Below, in pieces: positions 12,307-24,821 of a stretch of DNA of 64,000 bases. A program made the translations under genes and the position numbers. The stretch is from NCBI GenBank assembly GCA_037126765.1, contig JBBCBC010000017.1:27643916-27707915 (forward strand), read 5' to 3'. Source of the stretch: Stenogyne calaminthoides. Taxonomy: Eukaryota; Streptophyta; Magnoliopsida; Lamiales; Lamiaceae. Within the stretch, counting starts at the first letter, position 1, and every line of letters starts with the position of its first letter. Below the pieces are notes generated by a model. That model saw only the letters and a list, made by a program, of their open reading frames with translations. It ran no database searches and was not told where the DNA came from.

Positions 12307-12440
12307 ATTGGTATCAAAGCGGGAATTCAAAAGTTCACTGTTTTCTATGTGACCATCTGAACTGATCTATTTGAAAACCCCGTTTCTGTAAAAATGCATA
12401 TATTTTAATGATTTGGCATCATTATCAAAAAGGGGAAAAT
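12307..12440 (+). mobile_element. Family C 134-bp internal domain, copy 2
   Basis: Near-identical to 10526-10660: primer-binding site TGGTATCAAAGCG after attg, SIRE-leader-like middle, polypurine tract aaaaaggggaaaat, then LTR3. Repetition of both LTR and spacer shows a tandem element rather than a chance deletion. Confidence 0.88.
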
Positions 12441-12629
12441 TGTTGGGATATTCTAGTTTTGATGAATTATGCCAAAACATTATCAACTTGTGTTATTCAA
12501 GCTAACTTACAGATAACAAGTTGAGGGGAAACGAGAGAACAAGTTGAGGGGGAACTCACGAAATCAGAAGTAGATGATCGAGATCGACGGCGAGTCAAGA
12601 TTTAGACCGGCCCGACGAGATCGATGAGT
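12441..12629 (+). repeat. Family C LTR3, left part
   Basis: The first 189 bp of the third LTR, ending in tgagt (12625-12629), which is repeated at 21795-21799 after Copia B. The LTR resumes at 21800. Joined length is about 1668 bp. Confidence 0.88.
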
Positions 12630-14464
12630 TGTTGGGATTATACTGAAAAGTATGCTTTTTACTTTGTATAATCAAAACTGGATTTTCAGACTTATTTACT
12701 GAAAACAAATTGTTTATCACTGATGCTTTAAATATGATTTAATGTTACATATATTTACTGCATAACTGTTCAATAATTCGTACGTGTTACACTGTAGTTA
12801 ATTTAGTGATACCAGATCACGTAAGATTAAATTAATATCCTTTGTAACTAAAAAAGTACGTCATTCACGACCTAGATGGAAATGAACAACCATCGCGAAA
12901 GGTTGAGGTGTAAGGCTCGATTGGTTTGTCTTGACCAAGAGATTACACTAGTGCATGACCGATCTTTTGAATAGGACCTCAGGAGGATAAATTCTTGAAA
13001 TCGAACAAGGAAGAATTAGACCTCGATGATTCGTTGTTTTTAACCTTCGTCCCTTAAATAGGAACACGTGGGATTGGTAACTATTGCTTTGACTTATCAT
13101 GGGTAGCGAATCAGAGAGATTCAATACTTTTTATCTTGGGCAATATTATTGGTCACATGTGATTGCTAAGATTTAATACGAAGAGTCGTGTGCAAGTACG
13201 CTTGCTTGATTTGCCCCCTTGGGAGGTTCATAAGTTTTATCATACCAAATCTTGCAAGTGGAATTAGTTTCCGGTATGGATAATAATGTTGAACCGCTTT
13301 CTAATTAAGGACAAAAAGATGTTAATTAATGGAAAGCTATTTCAAAGGGCTTGAATTAATTAATGGGCTAGATAATCTTAAATACGGGAAATAATGACCG
13401 GGAGCCATATTGACTGTAATATGGGTTAAGATGGATAGTGCAATATTAATTATGTAGTGGGATTAATTAATATTTATGGGCTTGAATTATATTGTGGCTT
13501 AATATTAGATATTCAAGATCCATTAGAAGGTCCAATCTTAATTCTTCTAAAGGCCCCCTGAGTAGCCCAACAAATAGTCCAATAACTGAAAAAGGTGATT
13601 AAAATAAAATAAATATTGTTGCTTAATTTTTCCTCTAATTTTCGAAATTTATGGATAAAAGAGGGAGAAAGATTTTCTTTGAATTTTGTTATGGAATGAA
13701 GATATGTATTCTTGGAATACAAGATTATCTCATTAAATTAAAGAAATTTCCCACTTGGTTATCTATATGGAATTTTCGAAATTTTTGAGAATAATGGGCA
13801 AGAAAGATTTTCTTGAAAAGATATTATGAAAGATATGTATTTCTTGAAATACAAGAATATCTCATAAATTCAAGAAGATCCAAATCTTGGATTCTTGCAA
13901 GGCATTATTTTCGAAAATTACCATAGCAAATAGAGAAGGTGGGATTTTGTGGAATATTATAATTATGGGAAAAAGAATATAAGAGATATATTCAAGATTT
14001 CTTGGTGATCAAGAAAAGTCTTTTCTCACATTGATTTTTCACTAGAAATTTCGACCACCTCCCTCTTATAAATAGGGGATGATTAGTTCATTCTCAAGTA
14101 CAATTTCATGTGCTGGAAATATTAGCAAATCCACGAAAGTGGTGCAACAAAGTTTATTTTTTCCTTTTGTTAATTGTTCGCGAGTATCCTTCCACCGGAT
14201 TGTCGAGCAAGGGCTAAGGGAATACTTGGGAAGTCCTTTTGGTTAGTCCGTCCGACCGAAGTCACTCCCATCCCGAGAGGTACGTTCACGTAAACCCGTA
14301 GATTCCGCATGCGTAGGTTTTACGTGGCTTTTTATATGCATGATATGCTGTTGTAATTATTATTTGAATTAATATAGGATTAATTCATGCTAGTAAAAAT
14401 TAATGAATTAAATTTGTATTTAAGTATTCACCCCAAATAGATCTGTGCAACTCATTCCCCAACA
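12630..14464 (+). repeat. 5-prime LTR of Copia B
   Basis: 1835 bp, TGTTGGGATTATAC to CCCCAACA. A TATA box (TATAAATAG, 14067-14075) lies about 400 bp before the LTR end and would give a short R-U5. It is followed without gap by the primer site. Confidence 0.95.
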
Positions 14465-15940
14465 ATTGGTATCAGAGCCATCGGTTTCGGGCTCTGAATT
14501 TTTTAAATTGTAATTTAATTCGTGGTCATTAAATTTGAAATTGGATAGTAGAACTGTTAGATCTGTTTTGCGGGTATCTAATTGTCATGGATTTTAATGT
14601 TTATTTTTGCATGCATATAAACTGTGGTTTTTTAATTCGATTCGTTCGGATTTGTTTTGCCTCGTGAGAAAATCCACGAGTAGACTAGGTTTTGTTTGAT
14701 TTGATCAATGTAATAGACTAGTCTAGATCTAGGTTTATTTAATTTTTGTAAATAAATTGTAACCGGATCGGGAACGAAGAGACGAAGAATTAAAAGACGA
14801 AATCCGTAACCGTGCGTAGGCGTGAGCGGGCGCGCTACCGGCACGCATGGGCGCAGGCGAGGCCGGGCGCTAAGCACGCTGGGCGAGAAGAAGGTCACAG
14901 CAGGGCGGTGGCGCTCAGAGCCAAAGCCGAAAGGGGCGGATCTTGTGGCCTAGGGCAGACGGGCGGCGGGATACGTGGCATCGCTAAGGTCGCGGGCGAA
15001 GCGCGAATCTGTGCGGATGCGTTACTGCCGAGATCTGCTGACGCCGCCGACGCCGCCTTTGCCGAGGCACCTTAGAAACGGGCGTCGCGGGCGGTGTCGA
15101 GTCGCCGAGGTGTCCTAGGCCAAGTGGCGGCGGATGCGGCGTGCATCCTTGGCCAAGGAAATACTTGGCGTGGCGGTTCGAGACAAAGTATTTTTTTTGA
15201 GACGAACGAGTGGGAGAAATTCGAGACGTGTTTCTTCAAGATCAAGCCAAGAAAAATCAAACCATGACAATTGGATAATTTGTGCCCAATATGTTTATTT
15301 TTCTGTTTTGCTTGATTTATTTGTGTTATCTTATGCTTTATTTAATTTGTTTAAATGTGTTTGCATGGGGGTTGCCAAATGGAAAAATCTCACCTTCAAA
15401 ATTACTAAGTATGTTTAAATAATTAATTGACAATTTTATTCCGGATAATAAAATTGAATTAATTTTGACCTCCATGATTTATTTATTTGTGAATTCTTTT
15501 GGAGAAATTCCCTACCAGGACGGTCAAAAGATAGGTTTCACATGAATGAATTCCAAACGGATGATTGTGGGTTATTACTAGTGGCGATGATGACCCTCCC
15601 CACCGTGCTCGATCAAAGCGAAATAGTAATCCCAGTATTTAATCATGGTTATTACTTAGGTATAAAATTGATATGCATATACTTCCCCAAGTCCCCGCCA
15701 ATTTTATATTGGTCAAGTGGGAGCCAACTATTAATCTGGATATTAAAGGTTTGTAATCGTTTTGTTTGTAACTCGCTTGAATGTGTTTAAATAATGACCC
15801 ACCCCACGTGTCTTATTTAAACTGTTTTGAGATGTTGGCTGATGCATGTTCATATTTTTTTGAGATTTTAATATGATGCATGTGATCAAACCTTGTGATA
15901 TATTTGTGCTTATGCATATTATTATTTATTTCAGTTCATC
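14465..15940 (+). other. Leader of Copia B with PBS and GC-rich core
   Basis: The primer-binding site TGGTATCAGAGCC occupies 14467-14479 and matches the initiator-Met tRNA 3-prime end. The rest is a 1.46-kb untranslated leader. A GC-rich block at about 14800-15180 contains an 87-residue ORF (14812-15075) rich in Arg, Ala and Gly. It is not preserved in element A, although the flanking leader is, so I do not call it a gene. Confidence 0.75.
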
Positions 15941-16865
15941 ATGTCGCAACCTTTTAATCCACTATTCAATATACTGAAAGACAATTTGCTCAATCGGAGA
16001 AAATTTTGTTGATTGAATCGAAAAACTCACTATTGTCCTCATTTGCACAAAGCCATAACTGGGTTCTGACCACACCTAAACCGGATAAACATCAGATGAG
16101 TCCACTAAAATGGTTAAGAAAGAGTATGCTGACTGGGAGCGGTCTAACGAAATGGCAAAGTGTAACATCTTGGCTTCTATGTCAGATGTGTTGCAACACC
16201 AACACCAGAACGTTGAGACCGCTGCGGGAATCGTGACTAGTCTTAAAGCGATGTTTCAACATCAGAACCGTGTGGCTCGTCAGATCACCATGAGGGACTT
16301 GCTCTCTATGAAAATGGTGAAGGGAACGCCCCTAAGGGTGCACGTTCTCCAGATGATGGCTCACCTTAATAAACTTGAGGTACTTGGTGCTGAATACGAT
16401 ATCGAGACCCAAATCGATTTCGTGCTCCATTCTCTGCCGAAAAGCTTTGAACAATTCAGGTTGAACTACCGGATGAATAATCGGAAGTTCTCGATGCTTG
16501 ATCCAAGGCAAGCTTTAGTCTTGGCAGAGGCGATATTAGGGCGAAAAAAAGCCAAGCCTTGGTGGCAAAGCGGACCTTCTTCTTCTTCTAGACCAAGGGG
16601 TGGTAAGAACAAGAAAAGGAACAAAGGCCACAAGCAAGTGAACTCAAGTGTTGCCAATGGCAAAGATAAGGTGAAGAAGGGTGGTGGAGTGAACAAGCCA
16701 GCTAAGGGGAAGTGCTTCAACTGCGGTGAGAAAGGACATTGGAGGTCAGCCTGTTCCAGACCTAAGAGGGATGGAAAGAAAGGTAATTCTCACGCACTAG
16801 TTGTTGAAACTTGTTTAGCGGCGTATGCCTCCCATTTTGTGGGTGGTGGATCTGGGATCCACTAA
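15941..16865 (+). pseudogene. Copia gag of element B (frameshifted near its start)
   Basis: Gag forms the cytoplasmic particle that packages element RNA. The ATG at 15941 opens MSQPFNPLFNIL and is then lost to a frameshift. A 251-residue frame at 16110-16865 holds the rest. Its first 140 residues are UBN2/retrotran_gag-like (SLKAMFQHQNRVARQITMRD, LPKSFEQFRLNYR). A basic Lys/Arg/Gly-rich stretch follows, then a CCHC zinc knuckle CFNCGEKGHWRSAC with all four ligands present. This is the best preserved gag in the window. Confidence 0.9.
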
Positions 16866-19800
16866 TCATGTTTGTTTCACATTCTGGGGGTTCAAGCGGA
16901 CCCGAACTTAGTGGGAGTGAGGTCCTCATCACAATTGGGCGATGCTATGAAAGTGGCAAATGGGCAGTGGAGAAGTGCACCGTCTTTTGAAAGACAAAGT
17001 TTTAATTTTTGAGATATTCTTTACGTTCCGGATTTTAGAAAGAATTCGTTTTCAGTTTCTAAACTTTTATGATGGATATTTGGTTACTTTTTAATAAAGT
17101 TGTTACCATTTTTCTTTTGATAAATTTATCTGTCATGGAACGTTGTTGAATGATCTCTATACAATTAACTGTGCACACCACTCACGAAATGTATCCTATA
17201 ACACATCAACTGTTTTCGAGAAAAGAAAAACGTTCATCAGACGTGAACGAGACACTTCTTTAGCATCTAAGATTGGGTCATATAAATCCAAAGAGGATCC
17301 AAAGGTTGGTGAGAGAGATTTGTTCACTAGGGCTTCTCCAAGTTGAACCGATTCCAACTTGCGAATCATGTTTGGAGAGTAATATGACCGAGAGGGCATT
17401 TGGAGCCAAGGGGAATAGGGCTAAAGAAGTGTTAGAGATCGTTTACAAAGATGTGTGTAGTTCAATGTCAACCAAAGCAAGAGGAGGTTATGAGTAATTT
17501 TATTGATGATTACTCAAGGTACATTTTCCTTATGAAGCATGAATCGAGACCTTTGAGAAATTCTAAGAATTTAAGGCTCAAACAGAGAATCACAAGGAAA
17601 AACGATCAAGTCTCTACGATCCGATCGTGGAGGCGAATACCTCAAAGAATGAGTTTTTGAACTACTTATCCGATGAAGGGATTGTATCCCACCATCATCG
17701 CACCCTAACCCCCAACAAAACGGGGGTTGCAGAGCGAAGAAACATAATTCTTTTGGAAATGGTTAGATCAATGATGAGTTATGCGGATCTTCCCGAGTCG
17801 TTCTGGGGTCATACATTGGAAACAGCGACTTACATTCTGAACTTGGTGCTATCCAAATCGGTTCCCAAAAACCCCAAAGATTTGTGGACCGGGCGCAAGC
17901 CTAGTATGAGACACATGAGAATTTTGGGGTGTCCGGCCTACGTGTTGGACAAGGAATTCGGTAAATTGGATCCTCGATCAGAATTAAGGTTGTTTGTAGG
18001 ATACCCCGAGGGAACAAAAGGGTGTATGTTCTATAGTCCCGAAGATCAAAAGGTGGTCATCCGCACCCACTTTAGATTTTTGGAAGGAGACTATATGAAC
18101 CAAAGAAAACCCAGAAGTGAGATTACCTTAAATGAGCTTAAAGGGCAAACCTCAGTGCCAACTGTACTAGATGATATACCAAATGATACGTTTTCAACCT
18201 AACCTCGTCATAGTGGGAGGGTTGTTAGACAGCCCGAGAGATTCATGGGAATAGGAGAGTCCTCGGATTTGATTCCCGGAATCAGACCCATGGACATATG
18301 ACAAGGCACTCCAAGATAAGGATGTAGGTTCTTGGCAAACAACAATGAAAGCCGAAATGGGTTCTATGTTTCATAATATAGTGTGGGAGCTAGTCGAACC
18401 ACTTAATGGGGCCAAACCCATTAGATGCAAGTGGGTATATAAGAGGAAAAGAGGACCGGACGGGAAGGTTGAAACCTTTAAAGCAAGACTAGTGGCGAAA
18501 GGTTATACTCATAAAGAAGGGATCGATTATGAGAAAATTTTTTCGCCCGTAGCCATGCTTAAGTCCATCCGTATTCTCTTATCGATTGCTGCGCACTTCG
18601 ACCTTGAAATCTGGCAAATAGATGTCAAGACAGCTTTCCTTAACGGAAGTCTTGATAAAGAGATCTATATGTAACAACACCAAGGTTTCATTGAACCAGG
18701 CCAAGAACACCTAGTTTGTAAGCTCAAGAGGTCCATTTACAGACTCAAACAGGCATCCAGAGCTTGGAACCAAAGTTTTGATCATGTAATAAAGTCTTAT
18801 GGGTTTGATCAAAACGATTTTGAAAGTTGTGTGCATAAAAGCGTGTCGGAACTGCGTTGGTATTCTTAGTACTATACATAGATTACATTGTGATCATCGG
18901 GAACGATGTGAAGGTGTTATCAGACGTAAGGACATGGCTTTCAAAACAGTTTGATATGAAAGACTTAGGGAAAGCCGGACACATCCTTGAGATCAAGATC
19001 ACTCGAGATCGCAAGAAAAGGATGATCGGGTTATCGCAAGTTTCATACATAGATACTGTCTTGAAATACTTCAGCATGCAAGATTCCAAGAAAGGATTCG
19101 TACCTTTCAGACTTGGAATCCATCTATCCAAGAAAATGTCCCCTAAGACGCAAAAGGGGGGATAGATGACATGAAAGGCATTCCTTGTGCTTCGGCTGTC
19201 GGAAACCTTATGTATGCAATGCTGTGTACGAGACCGGATATCTGCTTTGCCGTAGGCATGGTAGCAAGATATCAAAGTAACCCAGGGAAAGCGCATTGGA
19301 CGACAGTTAAAACATTCTGAAGTGTCTGAAAAGAACTCGGGATAGAATGTTGATTTATCAGTCAGATACTCCAATCCCCATCGGCTACACGGACTCGGAT
19401 TTCCAATCAGATTTAGATTCCAGAAATTATCTACCTCAGTTAGTGTGTTTCCATTTGGGAAGTGTAGCCATCAAATGGATGAGTGTGAAGCAGAAATGCA
19501 TCACTGACTCAACCATGGAAGTCGGGTAAGTGGTCGCTTGAAGCGAAGAAAAGAACCAATTGGGCTCTAGATCTTCTTAGTGGACTTGGATGGTGTTCTG
19601 AATTTGTCTAGCAATATCAGCTAGGGGCAGTTGCAAATTCAAGAGAACCAAGAGTCCACGAGTTAAACAAACACATTAAATGAAAGACATCTTATACGAG
19701 AAATCGTTAAGAGAGGAGATATAGATGTGGCAAAGATAGCGTCGAGGACGACTTAGCGAGATCCATTCACAAAGCGTCTGCCTCCTGAATACATTCGAGA

Positions 19801-19890
19801 GACATGTGAGTGGAATGGGTGTCAAGACCGCTGCTAACTGCTTTGAGTATAAGTGGGAGAAATTATTAGGTTCGTGTAGGTGACATTAGA
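16830..19890 (+). pseudogene. Degenerate Copia pol of element B
   Basis: Pieces in Copia order. Protease at 16840-16880 has VVDLGSTNH where D-S/T-G is expected. Pre-integrase at 17255-17350 has LGHINPKRIQRLVRE and a CESC zinc ligand pair. Integrase core: FIDDYSRYIF near 17490, and a 191-residue frame 17627-18202 with GVAERRN and ESFWGHTLE. RT at 18345-18674 has KWVYKRKRGPDGKVETFKAR and TAFLNGSLDKEIYM, ending at an in-frame TAA. RT/RNase H continues from 18857, with YIDY replacing YxDD, and at 19190-19530 with CTRPDICFAVGMVARYQSN. Stops and frame changes break it into at least eight frames. Confidence 0.9.
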
Positions 19891-19956
19891 TGTCACGGAC
19901 TACTCGAGACATGTTGTAGTATACTTAAAAGCAGACTTTGAGTATAAGTGGGAGAT
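19841..19956 (+). promoter_or_regulatory. Duplicated polypurine tract of Copia B
   Basis: The block ctttgagtataagtgggaga occurs at 19841-19860 and again at 19936-19956 immediately before the 3-prime LTR. Between them is a 7-bp inverted repeat (gtgacat tag atgtcac, about 19889-19905). The same arrangement exists in element A, so it is ancestral to both. Confidence 0.78.
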
Positions 19957-21794
19957 TGTTGGGATTATACTGAAAAGTATGCTTTTTACTTTGTATAATC
20001 AAAACTGGATTTTCAGACTTATTTACTGAAAATAAATTGTTTATCACTGATGCTTTAAATATGATTGAATGTTACATATATTTCTTTGCATAAACTGCTC
20101 AATAATTAAATGCGTGTTACATCAGTAGTTAATTTAGTGATACCGCATCACGTAAGATTAAATTAATGATCCATTGTAACTAAAAAGTACGCCATTCACG
20201 ACCTAGATGGAAATGAACAACCATCGCGAAAAGGTTGAGGTGTAAGGCTCGGATTGGTTTGTCTTGACCAAGAGATTACACTAGTGCATGACCGATCTTG
20301 TTGAATAGGACCTACATGAGGATAAATTCTTCTGAATCGAACAAGGAAGAATTAGACCTCGGTGGTTCGTTGTTTCTTAACCTTCGCCCCTTAAATAGGA
20401 TCACGTGGGATTGGTAACTATTGCTTTGACTTATCATGGGTAGCGAATCGAGAGATTCAATACTTTTTATCTTGGGCAACATTATTGGTCACATGTGATT
20501 GCTAAGATTTAATACGAAGAATCGTGTGCAAGTACGCTTGTTTGATTTGCCCCCGAGGTTCATAAGTTTTATCACACCAAATCTTGCAAGTGGAATTAGT
20601 TTCCTGTATGGATAATAATGTTGAACCGCTTCCTCGACCAAGGATAAAAGATGTTAATTAATGGAAAGCTATTTCAGCCGGCTTGAATTAATTAATGGGC
20701 TAGATAATCTTAAACACGGAAATAATGACCGGAGCCATATTGACTGTAATATGGGTTAAGATGGATAGTGCAATATTAATTATGTAGTGGGATTAATTAA
20801 TATTTATGGGCTTGAATTATATTGTGGCTTAATATTAGATATTCAAGATCCATTAGAAGGTCCAATCTTAATTCTCCTAAAGGCCCCCTGAGTAGCCCAA
20901 CAAATAGTCCAATAACTGAAAAAGGTGAATAAAATAAAATAAATATTGTTGCTTAATTTTTCCTCTAATTTTCGAAATTTATGGATAAAAGAGGGAGAAA
21001 GATTTTCTTTGAATTTTGTTATGGAATGAAGATATGTATTCTTGGAATACAAGATTATCTCATTAAATTCAAGAAATCTCCCACTTGGTTATCTATATGG
21101 AATTTTTGAAATTTTTGAGAATAATGGGCAAGAAAGATTTTCTTGAAAAGATATTATGGAAGACATGTATTTCTTGAAATACAAGAATATCTCATAAATT
21201 CAAGAAGATCCAAATCTTGGATTCTTGCAAGGCATTATTTTCGAAAATTACCATAGCAAATAGAGAAGGTGGGATTTTGTGGAATATTATAATTATGGGA
21301 AAAAGAATATAAGAGATATATTCAAGATTTCTTGGTGATCAAGAAAAGTCTTTTCCCACATTGATTTTTCACTAGAAATTTCGACCACCTCCCTCTTATA
21401 AATAGGGGATGATTAGTTCATTCTCAAGTACAATTCCATGTGCTGGAAATATTAGCAAATCCACGAAAGTGGTGCAACAAAGTTTATTTTTTCCTTTTGT
21501 TAATTGTTCGCGAGTATCCTTCCACCGGATTGTCGAGCAAGGGCTAAGAGAATACTTGGGAAGTCCTTTTGGTTAGTCCGTCCGACCGAAGTCACTGCCA
21601 TCCCGAGAGGTACATTCACGTAAACCCGTAGATTCTGCATGCGTAGGTTTTACGTGGCTTTTTATATGCATGATATGTTGTTGTAATTATTATTTGAATT
21701 AATATAGGATTAATTCATGCTAGTAATAATTAATGAATTAAATTTTTATTTAAATATTCACCCCGAATAGATCTGCGCAACTCATTCCCCAACA
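19957..21794 (+). repeat. 3-prime LTR of Copia B
   Basis: 1838 bp, the same as 12630-14464 apart from scattered small differences. It contains the TATA box at about 21397. The following tgagt is the second TSD copy. Confidence 0.95.
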
Positions 21795-21799
21795 TGAGT

Positions 21800-23278
21800 A
21801 AGATGAGTTCCGAAGTTAACTGATGAGCTGATCAAAATCAGAAGAAAAGGAAAGCTAAGCCAGCTGATCAGAAGAATCAGAAGTTACCTGATCAGATGGA
21901 CCTGAGATCAGAAGATCAGATGATCAGAAGTGATCTGATCAGATGACCAAAAAAGATAAGCTGATCAGATGATCAGAAGACCAGATCAGAAGAGGAGGTT
22001 GCTGATCAGAAGAGGAGCAGATGAGACTGATCGAGATCAGACGTGATCAAGATCAGATAAGATAACCTGATGCAACTAACCTGATATGCTAACCTGATGT
22101 ACTAATCTGATGCAGATAAACTAATATGATGACCTGATGCTATACTGATCTGATCAGGTGAGCTGATCAGATTAGACGAGAAGAAATCAGAAGAGAAGTC
22201 ATCAGAAGACAAGTCATCTGAAGACATGTTCACTGAGAATCAGAAAGCTACTGATGATCAGATAGCCTGAGTGCTAGTGACCTGAGGGTCAGGATGCCTG
22301 AAGTCAGAAGAGTTGAACTCAGTTAGCCTGAGTGTCAGCATACCTGATCAGACAAGGTCCGCTGAAGAGAAGTCTGCTGAATCAAGAATCCTGAGTAAAA
22401 GTATCCTGAAGACTTAGAGAACCCTGAAGACTCAGAAAATCCTGAAGAATATAGCCGTTAGATTTAACTGACGTGAACCAATGAGAGGAAGACAACCAGC
22501 CTGAAAAAGCTGCAAAAGCTACAGAATAGTATGGATTTGAATGTGACTCCATCCAACGGTAACATTCAAATCCTAAATACAAGTTCTTCCTTCATTATTA
22601 AGTGTGTGAAATGCGTGAAAAACACCATTGAGCTACATAGCCAAATCATCTAGTATTTCCACCATAGAACACTGAGTAAGAAATACACGCATATATTCAA
22701 GAGTGTTCTATCCTAGATCTAAACACAAATGTAATATCCTAAGCTTAGAGAGATTTTCCCATCCTTAGCATTGAGGCTAAACAAATGTAAGGGAAAATCT
22801 CACCCTAGTTGGACACCAAACAATCTTTACCCAAACCGAGTGTTAGGTTAAGTGTTGTTAAGCAAGGATTGTAAGTTAGTTGGACTAACTTACTTTCTGG
22901 GTGAGAGTGAGAACTCGATAAACATCTAAGCAATCCCGCAAGGGAGGGTAGGCAATCCTGTAAGGGAGATAAGTCCCGAGAGAGTGAGAACTCATTAAAC
23001 ATCTGTTGTATTGTGTTGGACTAACACATTAATCTAAGTCCAGTTGGTTAAGTTGGTGCCCTGCTGATAGGGAAGAGTGGATGTAAGAATTGGACTCCGA
23101 ACCACTATAAAAATCGTGTGTTCTTTACTGTTTTATGTTCTTACTTGCCATATGAATTTGATTATAAGCAAACCACATCGATTTAAAATAAAAATTTGGA
23201 ATCACCATTTCCTCACCCCTGTTTTATATGCATTACATGATTTTTTACGCATTTCATGGGTTTTTCACGGGACCAACA
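21800..23278 (+). repeat. Family C LTR3, right part
   Basis: The third LTR resumes after element B and ends gggaccaaca at 23278. This copy keeps CAG/CTG where LTR1 and LTR2 read CG, so it is the best template for the family. About 8 bp at the TATA region is missing (aaatcctaaatac near 22569, against cacactataaatac in LTR1). The next bases (gaacg) should be the outer TSD of the array; its partner lies upstream of the window. Confidence 0.88.
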
Positions 23279-23600
23279 GAACGCGAGGAGGAAAAAGAAG
23301 AAATCTGGCGTCTGTTGCTACGCGAAGAAAAAGAAGAAGAAGAAGAACGCGCTGCCCTAACCCGGATCCGAAGCTTGACCCGCGAAAATTAAAAAGAAAG
23401 TCCAATTCACCTACAATTGCACATATCACTTGTATGCAATATTGCATACAAGCTTTTGCGGAAAAAAATTTCTGATAATGGAATATCTAGATTTTCGCAA
23501 GTATATTTTTGCAGTAATTAAAATATGTTTATAATGTCTTATAAATTTAAGATAAAATAAGTGAACATTATGATTATTTTAGTAAAATTTTAAATTTAAG

Positions 23601-23634
<34 letters not shown>

Positions 23635-23779
23635 AATTATCATTTGGAAATACCTATATCTAGGCAATATTTATATACTTTGTATAATTCTAAATATTAT
23701 TTTTCAACTTTACAAAATCTCTTTACCCACACTATAAATAAAATAGCATATTCATTCTTAATTTTGGACGTAAATACCA
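23279..23779 (+). other. AT-rich intergenic flank with an (AT)n microsatellite
   Basis: Contains a short purine-rich GAA-repeat stretch (23283-23345), a GC-richer piece to 23390, then AT-rich DNA with an (AT)12-type microsatellite at 23601-23625. I recognise no gene or element here. ORFs in this stretch come from the GAA repeats. Confidence 0.6.
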
Positions 23780-24001
23780 TTAACCAATGGCAAGGTCTCA
23801 TATGCACTTGGTGCACGGATTCTAGATCTGTGCACTCACTTTAACCCTGCCCATTTCCTTGTTGTGGATCCTTGTCTTTTTTTTTTACTTTCACTGTTGT
23901 AATTGTTAGAAAGTCACGAGCAAGAGGAGAGAGAATGAAAATGGTGAAAATCAATATGTGGGATAGATCCATGGCTTCCGAATGCATTGAAATCGCGCCT
24001 C

Positions 24002-24196
24002 CCCACCAATATTAACTTTGACACTCCAAAAGCGGTGGCGCTGCGACGCCGCTAAGCTGAAGAGAAGAATCATACTTATCAGAAAAAACGAGAGGTACCT
24101 CACCACCAATATTAACTCCGACACTCCAAAAGCGGTGGCGCTGCGACGCCGTCAAACTAAAGAGAAGAATTATAATTATCAGAAAAACGAGAGGTA
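24002..24196. repeat. 97-bp tandem duplication
   Basis: Two copies in direct tandem (about 24002-24098 and 24099-24196). They share accaatattaact...gacactccaaaagcggtggcgctgcgac and end at cgagaggta. They differ by only a few substitutions and one short indel, so the duplication is recent. The 60-residue ORF across it has no recognisable function. Confidence 0.85.
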
Positions 24197-24374
24197 TTAG
24201 ACCGGCTTGAAGGGTGTGATGGGGTTGGGAGCGGAAAAGACGGCTTATGGTTTGATTGAGAACAAAAATTTAGAAAAGAAATAGGATGGGGCAGAGGTTG
24301 AGAAGAAGGAAGGGCCTGGGGCCTGGGGTTAGCAGGAAAAAAAGAAGCAGAGGTGAGAATTCATTACATGCATG

Positions 24375-24795
24375 TTTCTGTCATAGTTAGTTGCACATTT
24401 CTTTTATAAATAGTTGCATGCTTCTGTCATAAGTAGTTGCACGTTTCTGTTATAAGTAGTTACACGCTTTTATTATAAGTAGTTGCACGCTTCTATTATA
24501 AGTAGTTGGACACTTTTATTATAAGTAGTTGAACGCTTCTATTATAAGTAGTTGCTCGCTTCTTTCATAAGTAGTTGCACGCTTCTGTTAGTTGCACGCT
24601 TCTATTATAAGTAGTTGCACGCTTCTGTCATAAGTAGTCGCACGCTTCTGTTAGTTGCACGCTTTAATATTAGCTAGTTGCATGCTTATATGTTTTCTAG
24701 TTGCACGGTTTAGTATTAACTTATTGCATGTTGCTATATTATATAGTTGTATTTTTTGTATTAGCTAGTTGCATTTTGTGTTTTATCTAATAGTA
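24375..24795. repeat. Minisatellite, unit about 23-24 bp (agttgcacgcttctnttataagt)
   Basis: About 18 imperfect copies of a unit reading agttgcacgcttctgttataagt run across 420 bp, with single-base and half-unit variants. Copies decay towards the right end. No protein frame is maintained. Confidence 0.9.
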
Positions 24796-24821
24796 TGTTT
24801 ATGTATAGGTATATTCCCAAA

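Larger units (their letters stand above)
12630..21794 (+). mobile_element. Copia LTR retrotransposon B, degenerate, inserted in family C LTR3
   Basis: 9165-bp element with 5-prime LTR, PBS, leader, gag, pol, duplicated PPT and 3-prime LTR, flanked by a perfect 5-bp TSD (tgagt). It is a sister copy of element A in the opposite orientation. It carries at least these lesions: protease D-[ST]-G read as DLG (16849-16857), a pre-integrase Trp read as a stop near 17261, RT YxDD read as YIDY (18875-18886), an in-frame stop near 18672, and several frameshifts. It is therefore inactive unless some lesions are sequencing errors. Confidence 0.95.

Noticed and set aside
14812..15075. 87-residue Arg/Ala-rich ORF in the leader of Copia B
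   Set aside because: Same reason: GC-rich leader core, no counterpart in element A.
24375..24795. CRISPR-like array
   Set aside because: Units are contiguous and variable with no unique spacers; it is a minisatellite in plant DNA.
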